NCBI GenBank assembly: GCA_910579545.1
Contig: CAJTVI010000021.1
Span: 1-34,004, forward strand
Origin: an uncultured Oscillospiraceae bacterium
Lineage (GTDB): Bacteria; Bacillota; Clostridia; Oscillospirales; Ruminococcaceae
Direction of reading: 5' to 3'
Length of the DNA stretch: 34,004 nucleotides
Shown in pieces: positions 25,444 to 32,055 of this stretch. The notes under the pieces are model-generated. The model did no database searches. It was not told the origin of the DNA and saw only the letters and a list, made by a program, of their open reading frames with translations. The first letter of the stretch is position 1. Each line of letters opens with the position of its first letter. The translations under genes were made by a program, and so were the position numbers.

Positions 25444-25755
25444 GGGGCGTGTCCAAACCGGGGGGAGGGAGGTCCGGCGGCCGGGTGCGTGGGAGCAGCC
25501 TCTCAAGGCAACAGGACCCCCTTAGCGGCGGTTCCATAAGAAAACAAAGCCGCAAATTCTACTGGTCAGCCGCATCCGCTGCGTCAGAAAAGCTTGCAAG
25601 CCACCAAGGCTTGCTTCACTTTTCTTCCTTGCGGCTGTGGCCGCCCAGCGAATTTTCGGTAGATCAAATTTTATTTGGAATCTTTATTTTCTTATCTCAC
25701 CGCCGCTTCCCGAAAGCCTTTCGAGACTCTCCCCCACCCCCGGCCCTGATCCCCT
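25444..25755 (+). repeat. Dispersed repeat R, copy 1 (interrupted)
   Basis: The left part (25444-25521, GGGGCGTGTCCAAACCGGGG ... CTCTCAAGGCAACAGGACCC) and right part (25709-25752, CCCGAAAGCCTTTCGAGACT ... CTCCCCC ... CCGGCC) match, in the same order, the minus strand of 31087-31199, where they are contiguous. Copy 1 is therefore split by a 187-bp palindromic element. It occupies the gap between mfd and the foldase gene and contains no gene. Confidence 0.8.
25522..25708. mobile_element. MITE-like palindromic element inserted in repeat R
   Basis: The ends are inverted repeats: AGCGGCGGT (25524-25532) against ACCGCCGCT (25699-25707), extending inward with ATAAGAAAA(C/T)AAAG on both sides for about 26 bp at roughly 22 matches. 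The interior folds further: AGCCGCA/TGCGGCT, GAAAAG/CTTTTC and GCAAGCC/GGCTTGC at the centre (about 25590-25611). There is no coding capacity. The intact form of the surrounding repeat at 31.1 kb lacks this stretch, which marks it as an insertion. A clear target duplication was not seen. A structured non-mobile repeat is an alternative. Confidence 0.65.
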
Positions 25756-25796
25756 CATACTCCTTAAAATAGGCACTCCCGGCGGTAAGGAAGGCA

Positions 25797-25825
25797 TTGC
25801 AAAACCCGCCGGTTGGCCTTATAAT
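25797..25825 (+). promoter_or_regulatory. Promoter of the foldase-like lipoprotein gene
   Basis: TTGCAA (25797-25802) and a perfect TATAAT (25820-25825) are 17 bp apart, about 70 bases upstream of the start. It lies just right of the repeat/MITE composite, which therefore separates this gene from mfd. Confidence 0.75.
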
Positions 25826-25895
25826 AAAAACGCCGCCGCTTTTGCCCCTGGCAGACGCGGCGGGCAAAACCCGTTTGGGAAAGGATACGAAAAGC

Positions 25896-26948
25896 ATGAA
25901 AAACAAACGTTTTGCCGCGCTGGCCCTGGCCGCGCTGCTGCTTGCGGCCCTGTTTGCGGGCTGCACCTTTAAGGCGCCCGCCACGGTGGGCAAGGTGGGG
26001 GATGTGGAGATCCCCGCCGGGCTTTACCTGCTTTTGCAGTACAATGTGTACGGCCGCGCCGAGGGCCTTACCACCGAGGAGGATGTGTTAAAGGCGACCC
26101 TTACGGTGGACGATGAGGAAATTTTGGGGCAGGACTATGTGCGCCGCGAGACCCTGAAGGCGGTGGAAAACTACGCGGCGGTGGAGCTGCTGTTTGCCCA
26201 GCTGGGCGGCAGCCTGACCGAGGAGGAGCTGGCCTCGGCCGACGGCTACGCCGAAACCCTGTGGGCCGGCTCGCAGGACAAGTTCAGCCAAAACGGCATC
26301 GGCCTTGCCTCGCTCAAGCTCTGGATGGAGAACAGCGCCCGGGCCGGCAAGCTGCTGGAGATGGTGTATGGGCCAAAGGGCGAACAGCCGGTGACCGACG
26401 CCGAGCTGACCGCCTTTATTGACGAAAACTACGCCCGCGCCAGCTACCTGGCCCTGCCGCTGCTGGACTATTCCACCTATACCGTGCTGGACGAGGAGGG
26501 CGACAAAAAGATGCAGGAGATCGCCGGCAAGATCAAGGCCGGCCTTTTGGCCGACAAGCCCATGGCCGAGCTTGCCGCCGAGTACCTGCCCGACGCCTAC
26601 GCGCTGCTGAACCAGAGCTTTGACGCCGCCAACGCCGAGGCGGCGGTGGGCAGCCTGCTGGCCCCGGCCAGCCAGCTGGCCCAGTACGGCGAGCAGGCCC
26701 AGAGCGACCTGTTGGGCGCAAAGCCGGGGGACGTGGTGATCGTGGACGCCGGCATGAACCGGCTGGTCTGCCAGATGCAGGCGGTGCTGGGGGACGGGGT
26801 GGCCCTTGAGGACCTGCGTGTCTCGGCCCTTTCCGAGATGAAGCAGGAGGAGTTGGACGAGGCCCTGGCCCGGATCGGCGAAGGCCAGCCCCACGCGCTG
26901 GACCAGAGCGCCATGGACCGGTACAGCCCCAAAAACATCAAGCCCTGA
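25896..26948 (+). CDS. Foldase-like lipoprotein (SurA/PrsA-type N-domain, no clear PPIase)
   Basis: A 350-residue lipoprotein from ATG 25896 behind GGGAAAGGA. The signal ends L-F-A-G-C with Cys23. It continues V-G-K-V-G-D-V-E-I-P-A-G-L-Y-L-L-L-Q-Y, which resembles the chaperone N-domain of extracytoplasmic foldases (normally G-x-x-I-x-x-x-E-F). A central stretch contains Y-A-R-A-S-Y-L-A-L-P, reminiscent of the strand that opens a parvulin domain, but canonical parvulin motifs are not evident. A foldase gene after mfd is common in Clostridia, which supports the call. It probably acts on the outer face of the membrane in protein folding. Confidence 0.65.
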   Translation: MKNKRFAALALAALLLAALFAGCTFKAPATVGKVGDVEIPAGLYLLLQYNVYGRAEGLTTEEDVLKATLTVDDEEILGQDYVRRETLKAVENYAAVELLFAQLGGSLTEEELASADGYAETLWAGSQDKFSQNGIGLASLKLWMENSARAGKLLEMVYGPKGEQPVTDAELTAFIDENYARASYLALPLLDYSTYTVLDEEGDKKMQEIAGKIKAGLLADKPMAELAAEYLPDAYALLNQSFDAANAEAAVGSLLAPASQLAQYGEQAQSDLLGAKPGDVVIVDAGMNRLVCQMQAVLGDGVALEDLRVSALSEMKQEELDEALARIGEGQPHALDQSAMDRYSPKNIKP

Positions 26949-26952
26949 CCTG

Positions 26953-27003
26953 AGCGGCGGCGGATTTTGAATTTTCTTTGCTTTGTTATCCCACCGCCGC
27001 CTT
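26953..27003. mobile_element. Short derivative of the MITE-like element
   Basis: It starts AGCGGCGGCGG and ends GCTTTGTTATCCCACCGCCGC. The end matches 17 of 21 positions of the right end of the element at 25522-25708 (ATTTTCTTATCTCACCGCCGC), and the first 8 bases match its left end. The middle is missing. It lies 5 bases after the foldase stop; its CCGCCGCC also pairs with the next GGCGGCGG (27004-27011) to form a tight hairpin followed by CTTT, so it may have been co-opted in termination. Confidence 0.5.
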
Positions 27004-27038
27004 GGCGGCGGCTTTACCGCTTTTCCCAGGCTTGAGCA

Positions 27039-27084
27039 GGCCCGCGCCGCATTGGCCGAACAGCCGGCGGGCGGGCCTTTTTAT
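27039..27084 (+). terminator. Terminator downstream of the foldase gene
   Basis: GGCCCGC (27039-27045) pairs with a GCGGGC(G)GGCC arm ending at 27077, followed by TTTTTATT. Confidence 0.65.
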
Positions 27085-27131
27085 TGAAAAAAGTGGCGGC
27101 AGGGCCGCCGCACCGGTCAGGAGGGGACGCC

Positions 27132-27884
27132 ATGCTGATGCGCTGCGAGGGCTGCGGCAGGATGTTCGATTACGAAAAGCAGGATGGGGTCTGCCCCGGC
27201 TGCGGGCGGTTCTGCGCCGCGCCCTGTGCGGACACGTCCGCGCAGGGCGGGCAGGGCAGCGCCGGGGCCGGGCAAACCGCCGGCGCCGCGCCCCGGCAGG
27301 CCGGCGCGGCCGGCCCGGCGGCCTTTTTGCTGCTGGTGCTGCTCTGGCTCTGCGTGATGGCCGGCGGCTTTTTGCTGCTGCGCCGCCAGCAAAACACCCT
27401 GCCCGAGCGGGCGGCCTTTGCCTCCCCAGTGGCGGACGAGGTGTCCGGCGGCTTTTTGCAGGGCGGGCGCAGGGTGGAGATCACCGGGGCCGAGCTGCTG
27501 GGCAGCGGTTACCGCGCCGGCCTTGCCGAGGGCAGCTGCCTTGTGCGGGTGGGCCTGCGGTTTGGCGAAAGGGGCTGGCGCAGCGGCTGCGGCGACCTGC
27601 TTTACCTGCAAAGCGGCGGCTGCTTTTACCGGGCGGCGGACGGCTACACGCTGGGGCAGGTCTACCCCGAGCTTGCCAAAACCGCTCTGGAGGAGGACGA
27701 GCTGCAGTACACCGGGGCCGCCGAGGGCTGGCTTTACTTTGTGCTGCCCGCCCCGCCCCAGGACGCCGCCCTCTACTTAGAGCAGGCCGAGGGCTACGGC
27801 GAGGAGCGGCGGGTGAGCGGGGCGGCCTACTGCCCGCTGGCCTTTGTGCCGGCAGATACGGAAGGGGGCGGCGCGGATGCGTGA
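27132..27884 (+). CDS. Zinc-ribbon membrane protein of unknown function
   Basis: A 250-residue protein from ATG 27132, chosen for AGGAGGGG just upstream. It opens with a four-Cys zinc ribbon (C5, C8, C21, C24 as C-x-G-C...C-P-G-C-G). A low-complexity Gly/Ala linker, one hydrophobic segment (about 64-83) followed by R-R, and a ~165-residue outer domain come next. The outer domain has a repeated G-W-x-x-G/G-W-L-Y-F-V style and an E-I-T-G-A-E-L-L start that suggests a beta-sandwich. The layout (cytoplasmic ribbon, TM, extracellular sensor-like domain) is common in Clostridia, but I cannot name a function. It overlaps the next gene by 8 bases. Confidence 0.75.
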   Translation: MLMRCEGCGRMFDYEKQDGVCPGCGRFCAAPCADTSAQGGQGSAGAGQTAGAAPRQAGAAGPAAFLLLVLLWLCVMAGGFLLLRRQQNTLPERAAFASPVADEVSGGFLQGGRRVEITGAELLGSGYRAGLAEGSCLVRVGLRFGERGWRSGCGDLLYLQSGGCFYRAADGYTLGQVYPELAKTALEEDELQYTGAAEGWLYFVLPAPPQDAALYLEQAEGYGEERRVSGAAYCPLAFVPADTEGGGADA

Positions 27885-28392
27885 ATATGCCTATGACCCG
27901 CGCGCGGCGCAAAAAAACCGCCGCTGGCTGGCGGGCTGCGGCGCCATGACAGCGGTGCTGCTGGTGAGCCTTGCCGCCTGGGGCTTTGTACTGGGCCAAA
28001 ACGCCCAAAAGCCGCTGTGCTGGCTCTGGCGCGCCGAGCCGATCCTGGCCCGGCCGGCCGAGCCGCCCGAGGGAGAGGGGATGGCCGGCCAGAACGCCTT
28101 TTACGAGGTAGCGTTTGCCCTGCAGAACGAGGGCGAGCGGGCGGTGCCCCTGTACGACTATGTGCTGGGCTACGAGCCGGCCCGGCGCGAGTATTCCGCC
28201 TGGTGCTGGTTTGGCGGTTCCGCCCCGCTTTTGCGGCCCGAGCGGGTGCTGCCCGCCGGCCAGACGGTGCGGTTTACCCAGCTGGTGGAGGTTTGGGGCG
28301 GCAGCCCCGAGGACGCCTTCCCGCTCGAGGTGCGTTACCAGCCCTACGAGGAGGACCTGCTGCTGGGCTATGCCGAGCTGGCGGATGGGTAA
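27877..28392 (+). CDS. Single-pass membrane protein of unknown function
   Basis: A 171-residue protein whose ATG at 27877 lies inside the end of the zinc-ribbon gene, so the two are translationally coupled. Residues about 19-40 form one membrane segment after a positively charged start (K-N-R-R-W). The remaining ~130 residues should lie outside the cell. They contain A-F-A-L-Q-N-E-G-E-R-A-V-P-L-Y-D-Y-V and V-L-P-A-G-Q-T-V, patterns seen in immunoglobulin-like beta-sandwich domains such as DUF4352 relatives. With its partner it may form a surface complex; this is inference. Confidence 0.7.
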   Translation: MREYAYDPRAAQKNRRWLAGCGAMTAVLLVSLAAWGFVLGQNAQKPLCWLWRAEPILARPAEPPEGEGMAGQNAFYEVAFALQNEGERAVPLYDYVLGYEPARREYSAWCWFGGSAPLLRPERVLPAGQTVRFTQLVEVWGGSPEDAFPLEVRYQPYEEDLLLGYAELADG

Positions 28393-28397
28393 GCCGG

Positions 28398-28427
28398 CCC
28401 GCAAAGGCTTTTCCCGCAAAGGCTTTT
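28398..28427 (+). repeat. 15-bp tandem duplication
   Basis: CCCGCAAAGGCTTTT occurs twice in a row (28398-28412 and 28413-28427), immediately before a terminator. It is probably simple slippage. Confidence 0.8.
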
Positions 28428-28438
28428 TTAAAATATGC

Positions 28439-28474
28439 GCCCGCGCCCTTCCTTGAGGGGTGCGGGCCTTTTTT
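28439..28474 (+). terminator. Terminator of the two-gene membrane protein unit
   Basis: The stem GCCCGCGCCCT (28439-28449) with AGGGGTGCGGGC (28456-28467) is followed by CTTTTTT. Confidence 0.85.
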
Positions 28475-28614
28475 GCGCGGCGGGTATCCGGTATACAGGC
28501 CGGCGCGGGCTCAAGGCCCGCCGGGAGCGGCGGGCGGCGGATCTTATGCCCGCGCCGATGTGTATCCCGCACAAAAACACCGGTTAAAAATTGGTGAAAG
28601 AGCCCAAAACCCTC

Positions 28615-28643
28615 TTGCAATCCCGGCTGTAAAGGGATAGAAT
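28615..28643 (+). promoter_or_regulatory. Promoter of the second MATE gene
   Basis: TTGCAA (28615-28620) and TAGAAT (28638-28643) are 17 bp apart. This predicts an untranslated leader of about 125 bases. Confidence 0.68.
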
Positions 28644-28662
28644 AGGGGCTTGTTCGGGCAGG

Positions 28663-28730
28663 GGCCGCGGCAGAGCGGCTGCCGCGGCCGGGGCCTTTTG
28701 GGGGCCCGCGGCCCGCGCGGCGGCAGGGCT
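28663..28730 (+). other. Structured leader of the second MATE gene
   Basis: A perfect 11-bp hairpin GGCCGCGGCAG-AGCGG-CTGCCGCGGCC (28663-28689) is followed by GGGGCCTTTTGGGGGCCC, which can itself fold, and by a GGGCTG-TGC-CAGCCC hairpin. A short T-run after the first hairpin could allow attenuation. I do not recognise a known riboswitch class, and extreme GC content makes chance pairing likely in part. Confidence 0.45.
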
Positions 28731-28774
28731 GTGCCAGCCCCAAAGCCCCAAGAGGGAAAGAGGGAAAGTTTGCC

Positions 28775-30196
28775 ATGACCAAGGACCTTACAAACGGCCC
28801 GCCGCTGCGGCTGATCCTTGCCTTTGCCGCGCCGCTGGCGCTGGGCAGCCTGTTCCAGCAGTTTTACAGCCTGGCCGACACGGTGATCGTGGGGCGGTTT
28901 TTGGGGGTGGGGGCGCTGGCGGCGGTGGGCTCCACCGGGTCGCTGCACTACATGGTGCTGGGCTTTGTGATGGGGCTGTGCAACGGCTTTGCCATCCCGA
29001 TGGCCCGGGCCTTTGGCGCCAAGGACGAGGCCGCCCTGCGCCGGGCGGTGGCGGGGTCGGTGTGGCTTTGCGCCGGGTTTGGCCTGGCGCTTACCGTGTG
29101 CACCGTGGCCCTTACCCGGCCCATCCTGCTGCTGATGCAGACCCCGGCCGACATCCTGGACGGCGCGGCGGCCTACATTGGCATGATGTTTGCCGGCATC
29201 CCGGCCATCTTTTTGTACAACATGGTCAGCGCGCTGATGCGGGCGCTGGGGGACAGCAAAACGCCGCTGTATTTTTTGCTGCTCTCGAGCGTTTTGAACA
29301 TCGGCCTGGACCTGGCGCTGATCCTTTTGCTGGACGCCGGGGTGTTTGGCGCGGCGCTGGCCACCGTGGTCAGCCAGCTGGTGAGCGGGCTTTTGAGCCT
29401 TTGGGTGCTGGTGCGCCGCTTTAAACTCTGCCTGCCCCGCCGCGGCGAGTGGGCTCCCGCCGCCCGCCCCGCGCTTGAGCTCTGCCGGGCCGGGGTGCCC
29501 ATGGGCCTGCAGTGCAGCATTACGGCCATTGGCTCGGTGGTGCTGCAGGGCGCGGTAAACGGGCTGGGCAGCGTGACGGTGGCCGCCGTGACCGCCGCCA
29601 GCAAGGCCAGCATGCTGCTGAGCGTGCCGCTGGAGAGCATTGGCACCGCCATGGCCACCTACGCCGGGCAGAACCTGGGCGCGCTGCGGCTGGACCGGGT
29701 GCGCCAGGGGGTGCGCTGCTCGCTGGCGGTGGGGGCGGCCTACTCGGCGGCGTCCTTTGCCGTCTTCCGGCTGGCGGGGCAGTGGGTGCTGCTGCTGTTT
29801 ATGGACGCGGGCGAAACCGCGGTGCTGGCCCAGGCCCAGCTGGTGCTGTTTTGGTACAGCGCCTTTTACCTGATGCTCTCGACCCTGATCGTTTTCCGCT
29901 ACACCCTGCAAGGGCTGGGCTGCAGCGCCCTTGCCATGATGGCCGGCGCGGCCGAGATGGCGGCCCGGGCGCTGGTGGCCTTTTGGCTGGTGCCCCGCTT
30001 TGGCATTCTGGGGGCGGCCTTTTCCAACCCCGCGGCCTGGGCGGCGGCCTGCCTCTACCTGGCCCCGGTCTACTTTTTCGAACTGCCCCGGCTGCAAAAC
30101 CGCGTCAACACCGAGGTGCTCAGCCGCCGCAGCAGCATGGCCGCGGCGGCCGGCCCGCAGGCCCAGAAGCGCCCCTCCCGCCGCACGGCGGGCTGA
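28775..30196 (+). CDS. MATE-family efflux transporter (second copy, different subgroup)
   Basis: A 473-residue membrane protein with about twelve hydrophobic segments in two halves. The N-terminal half has the MATE pattern F-Q-Q-F-Y-S-L-A-D-T-V-I-V-G-R-F-L-G, and the second half has G-V-P-M-G-L-Q-C-S-I-T-A-I-G-S. It is only distantly like the transporter at 12856-14247, so the window holds two separate MATE lineages rather than a recent duplication. The start is behind GAGGGAAAG. The C-terminal tail (about 445-473) is a basic, Ala/Arg-rich cytoplasmic extension. It is expressed from its own promoter with a long structured leader. The export substrate is unknown. Confidence 0.92.
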   Translation: MTKDLTNGPPLRLILAFAAPLALGSLFQQFYSLADTVIVGRFLGVGALAAVGSTGSLHYMVLGFVMGLCNGFAIPMARAFGAKDEAALRRAVAGSVWLCAGFGLALTVCTVALTRPILLLMQTPADILDGAAAYIGMMFAGIPAIFLYNMVSALMRALGDSKTPLYFLLLSSVLNIGLDLALILLLDAGVFGAALATVVSQLVSGLLSLWVLVRRFKLCLPRRGEWAPAARPALELCRAGVPMGLQCSITAIGSVVLQGAVNGLGSVTVAAVTAASKASMLLSVPLESIGTAMATYAGQNLGALRLDRVRQGVRCSLAVGAAYSAASFAVFRLAGQWVLLLFMDAGETAVLAQAQLVLFWYSAFYLMLSTLIVFRYTLQGLGCSALAMMAGAAEMAARALVAFWLVPRFGILGAAFSNPAAWAAACLYLAPVYFFELPRLQNRVNTEVLSRRSSMAAAAGPQAQKRPSRRTAG

Positions 30197-30200
30197 CCCC

Positions 30201-30229
30201 TTGCGCCGCGGGCGCAAAACCGGTATAAT
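30201..30229 (+). promoter_or_regulatory. Promoter of the folT riboswitch transcript
   Basis: TTGCGC (30201-30206) and a perfect TATAAT (30224-30229) are 17 bp apart. They start only 5 bases after the MATE stop. A GCCGCCCGC/GCGGGCGGC hairpin with a T-rich loop (30237-30264) separates it from the riboswitch. Confidence 0.72.
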
Positions 30230-30263
30230 AAAAGCCGCCGCCCGCGGTTTTTGCGGCGGGCGG

Positions 30264-30372
30264 CACTGCAGAGTAAAAGCCTGTGCGTCAAGTGCCGGCC
30301 CGACGGGGAGTTGCGGGCCGGACGAAAAGGGCAAGCGCGCCCTTGCGGTATGGGCTTTGCATCCCGCTGCTG
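30264..30372 (+). promoter_or_regulatory. Tetrahydrofolate (THF) riboswitch
   Basis: The conserved blocks of the Firmicute THF riboswitch appear in order: GCAGAGTA (30268-30275), GCGTCAAGTGCC near 30285, GGGGAGTTG with a downstream GGACGAAAA (30305-30328), a GGGC-AAGC-GCCC hairpin, TTGCGGT, and the closing TTTGCATCCCGCTGC (to 30370). GCAG and CTGC close the P1 helix. It precedes a folate-transporter gene, the classical target of this class. Excess folate should favour the downstream terminator. Confidence 0.9.
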
Positions 30373-30393
30373 CATGAGCGCGTGCAAATAGGC

Positions 30394-30436
30394 AAGGCGG
30401 GGCGGCGTTTTTGGCGGCCCCGCCCTTTGTTTTTTG
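30394..30436 (+). terminator. Riboswitch-controlled terminator (expression platform)
   Basis: GGCGGGGC (30396-30403) pairs with GCCCCGCC (30417-30424), followed by CTTTGTTTTTTG. It lies about 20 bases after the THF aptamer and 47 bases ahead of folT, the position expected for ligand-dependent termination. Confidence 0.85.
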
Positions 30437-30482
30437 CCCGCGCCGCGTGCGGCATACAAGGCTCCTTAAGGAGGGTTTTTGT

Positions 30483-31040
30483 ATGTCCCGTTTTTTGGCC
30501 CGCACCGCCGAGCTGCGCCAGAGCGCCGCCAACCTGCACGAGCCCCGGGCGTTGGCCGGGGCCGCGATGCTGGCCGCGCTGCACCTGGTGCTCAACCAGT
30601 TTACCATCCCGGTGTCGTCGGTGCTGGAGATAGGCTTTGACTTTTTGACCGTGGCGGCCACCGGCTATCTGTACGGGCCGTGGGTGGCGGGCCTGTCCGG
30701 CTTTGCCACCGATGTGCTGGGCTACCTTTTGCGCCCCAACGGGCCCTACTTCCCCGGCTTTACCCTCAGCGCCATTTTGCTGGGGATGGTGTACGGGCTG
30801 TTTTACTACCGCCGGCCGGTCTCGGTGGGGCGGATCGTCTGCACCAAGCTGTGCGTGATGCTGCTCTTCAACTTTTTCCTCACCCCGCTCTGGCTGCATA
30901 TCATGTACGGCCAGGCCTTTGTGATCCTGAGCCAGGTGCGGATCCTCAAAAACCTTGTAAAGTTCCCGGTGGACGTGGCGCTGGCCTATATGGTGCTGCG
31001 CCTTTGCCAGCGCCAGCAGGCCCAGCGCCCGGCGCTGTAA
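30483..31040 (+). CDS. folT: ECF transporter folate-specific S-component FolT
   Basis: A 185-residue membrane protein with about six hydrophobic segments. The start is ATG 30483 after AAGGAGG. It carries the hallmark of folate S-components, P-N-G-P-Y-F-P-G-F-T-L-S-A (85-97), preceded by G-F-D-F-L-T-V-A-A-T-G-Y-L-Y-G-P and A-T-D-V-L-G-Y-L-L. It ends with the typical Y-G-Q-A-F...R-I-L-K-N-L-V-K-F-P. It binds folate outside the cell and docks on the shared EcfT-EcfA-EcfA' module, whose genes are not in this window. The upstream THF riboswitch confirms the assignment independently. Confidence 0.95.
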   Translation: MSRFLARTAELRQSAANLHEPRALAGAAMLAALHLVLNQFTIPVSSVLEIGFDFLTVAATGYLYGPWVAGLSGFATDVLGYLLRPNGPYFPGFTLSAILLGMVYGLFYYRRPVSVGRIVCTKLCVMLLFNFFLTPLWLHIMYGQAFVILSQVRILKNLVKFPVDVALAYMVLRLCQRQQAQRPAL

Positions 31041-31086
31041 AACGCCCCAAAAGGGCAGTATCCAGTTCAAGGTGTTTTGGGTGCTA

Positions 31087-31199
31087 AGGCCGGGCGCGGG
31101 GGAGAGTCTCGAAAGGCTTTCGGGGCAGGGGTCCTGTTGCCTTGAGAGACTGCTCCTCCGCCCCGGCCGGCGGCATGATCCCCGGTTTGGACACTCCCC
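31087..31199 (-). repeat. Dispersed repeat R, copy 2 (uninterrupted)
   Basis: On the minus strand it reads GGGGAGTGTCCAAACCGGGG ... CTCTCAAGGCAACAGGACCC ... CCCGAAAGCCTTTCGAGACT ... CCGGCC, collinear with copy 1 at 25444-25755 except for the insertion there. It lies between folT and the HD gene. It can fold: AGTCTC pairs with GAGACT, enclosing a CGAAAG-G-CTTTCG hairpin and a GGCA...TGCC hairpin, a three-way-junction-like shape. Confidence 0.8.
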
Positions 31200-31213
31200 A
31201 AAAAAGCGGCGGC

Positions 31214-31243
31214 TTGCGCCGGGCTGCGCCGGTGTGGTATGAT
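31214..31243 (+). promoter_or_regulatory. Promoter of the HD hydrolase gene
   Basis: TTGCGC (31214-31219) and TATGAT (31238-31243) are 18 bp apart, 33 bases ahead of the start. Confidence 0.6.
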
Positions 31244-31276
31244 AAGGGCACCAACAAAGAAAGAAGGAATTTTGCC

Positions 31277-31846
31277 ATGCCCAAGCTGACCATGGAACGC
31301 GCAAAGGAGCTGCTTGCCTCCACCACCACCGAGCCGCACCTGTTTGAACACGCCATTGGGGTGTCGGCCGCGATGGGGGCGATGGCCCGCCATTTTAACG
31401 AGGACGAGAGCTATTGGCAGGCGGTGGGCTACCTGCACGACTACGATTACCAGCAGTTCCCCGAGGAGCACCTTGCCCACACCCGCGAGCCGCTGTTGGC
31501 CGCCGGGGTGGACGAGGAGAGCGTGCGGGCCATCCTGGCCCACGGCTGGGGGCTTTGCAGCGAGGAAAAGCCCGAGACCCCGCTGGAAAAAAGCCTGTTT
31601 ACGGTGGACGAGCTGACCGGCCTGGTGGCCGCCACCGCCCGGATGCGGCCGGGCGGCCTTTCGGACTTAGAGGTTTCCAGCGTAAAAAAGAAGTTTAAGG
31701 ACAAGCGCTTTGCCGCCAAGATCGACCGCGCGGTGATCCAGCAGGGGTGCGAGCTGCTGGGCATGGAGCTTGGCGATGTGATCGCCCTGACCATTGAGGG
31801 CATGCGCCAGCAGATGGACGCCCTGGGCCTTGGCCCCAAGGAATGA
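31277..31846 (+). CDS. HD-superfamily hydrolase (COG2316 type)
   Basis: A 189-residue protein from ATG 31277 behind AGAAGGAAT. It has the metal-binding pattern H25...H54-D55 (Y-L-H-D-Y-D-Y)...H89 (L-A-H-G)...D111 (V-D-E-L-T-G-L). The S-V-K-K-K-F-K-D-K-R-F-A-A stretch near 135-147 is characteristic of the predicted hydrolases in COG2316. Family members probably act on phosphorylated nucleotides or similar small molecules, but the substrate is not established. It has its own promoter and terminator, so it is a single-gene unit. An in-frame upstream extension runs through repeat R and is rejected. Confidence 0.85.
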   Translation: MPKLTMERAKELLASTTTEPHLFEHAIGVSAAMGAMARHFNEDESYWQAVGYLHDYDYQQFPEEHLAHTREPLLAAGVDEESVRAILAHGWGLCSEEKPETPLEKSLFTVDELTGLVAATARMRPGGLSDLEVSSVKKKFKDKRFAAKIDRAVIQQGCELLGMELGDVIALTIEGMRQQMDALGLGPKE

Positions 31847-31877
31847 GCTGCCTTGTCCCCCGTGGTTTGTATTTTTT

Positions 31878-31911
31878 GGCCCCTGCGGCAAAGCCCGCGG
31901 GGGCCTTTTTG
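31878..31911 (+). terminator. Terminator of the HD hydrolase gene
   Basis: GGCCCCTGCGG (31878-31888) pairs with CCGCGGGGGCC (31895-31905, one G-U pair) and runs into TTTTTG. Confidence 0.85.
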
Positions 31912-32055
31912 CGCCCTTTTGGGGCCGGTTTTCACACAGTTTTACACAGATTTACGCAAAATCAACACTTCCTGCCCGGATAATAAAAGAGCAAAAACCT
32001 TGGCGGAGGGGGCCGAGTTCAACCTCCCTCTGCCTTGCGGGAGGAGTGCTGAACC

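Noticed and set aside
22933..25506. An 857-codon minus-strand open frame opposite mfd
   Set aside because: Translation is Gly/His/Leu/Gln-rich low-complexity sequence with no family motif. The plus strand encodes unmistakable Mfd. Similar shadows at 3184-4989, 9368-10834, 12586-13962 and 28544-30661 were rejected for the same reason.
28663..28730. Known riboswitch class before the MATE gene
   Set aside because: No guanidine, preQ1, SAM or other consensus core could be matched by eye. It is recorded only as an unassigned structured leader.
31930..31984. Promoter and direct-repeat operator of the membrane-fusion gene
   Set aside because: GATAAT at 31979 has no acceptable -35 at 16-18 bp. The ACACAG(T/A)TTTAC near-repeat at 31935-31955 is suggestive but too short to claim.
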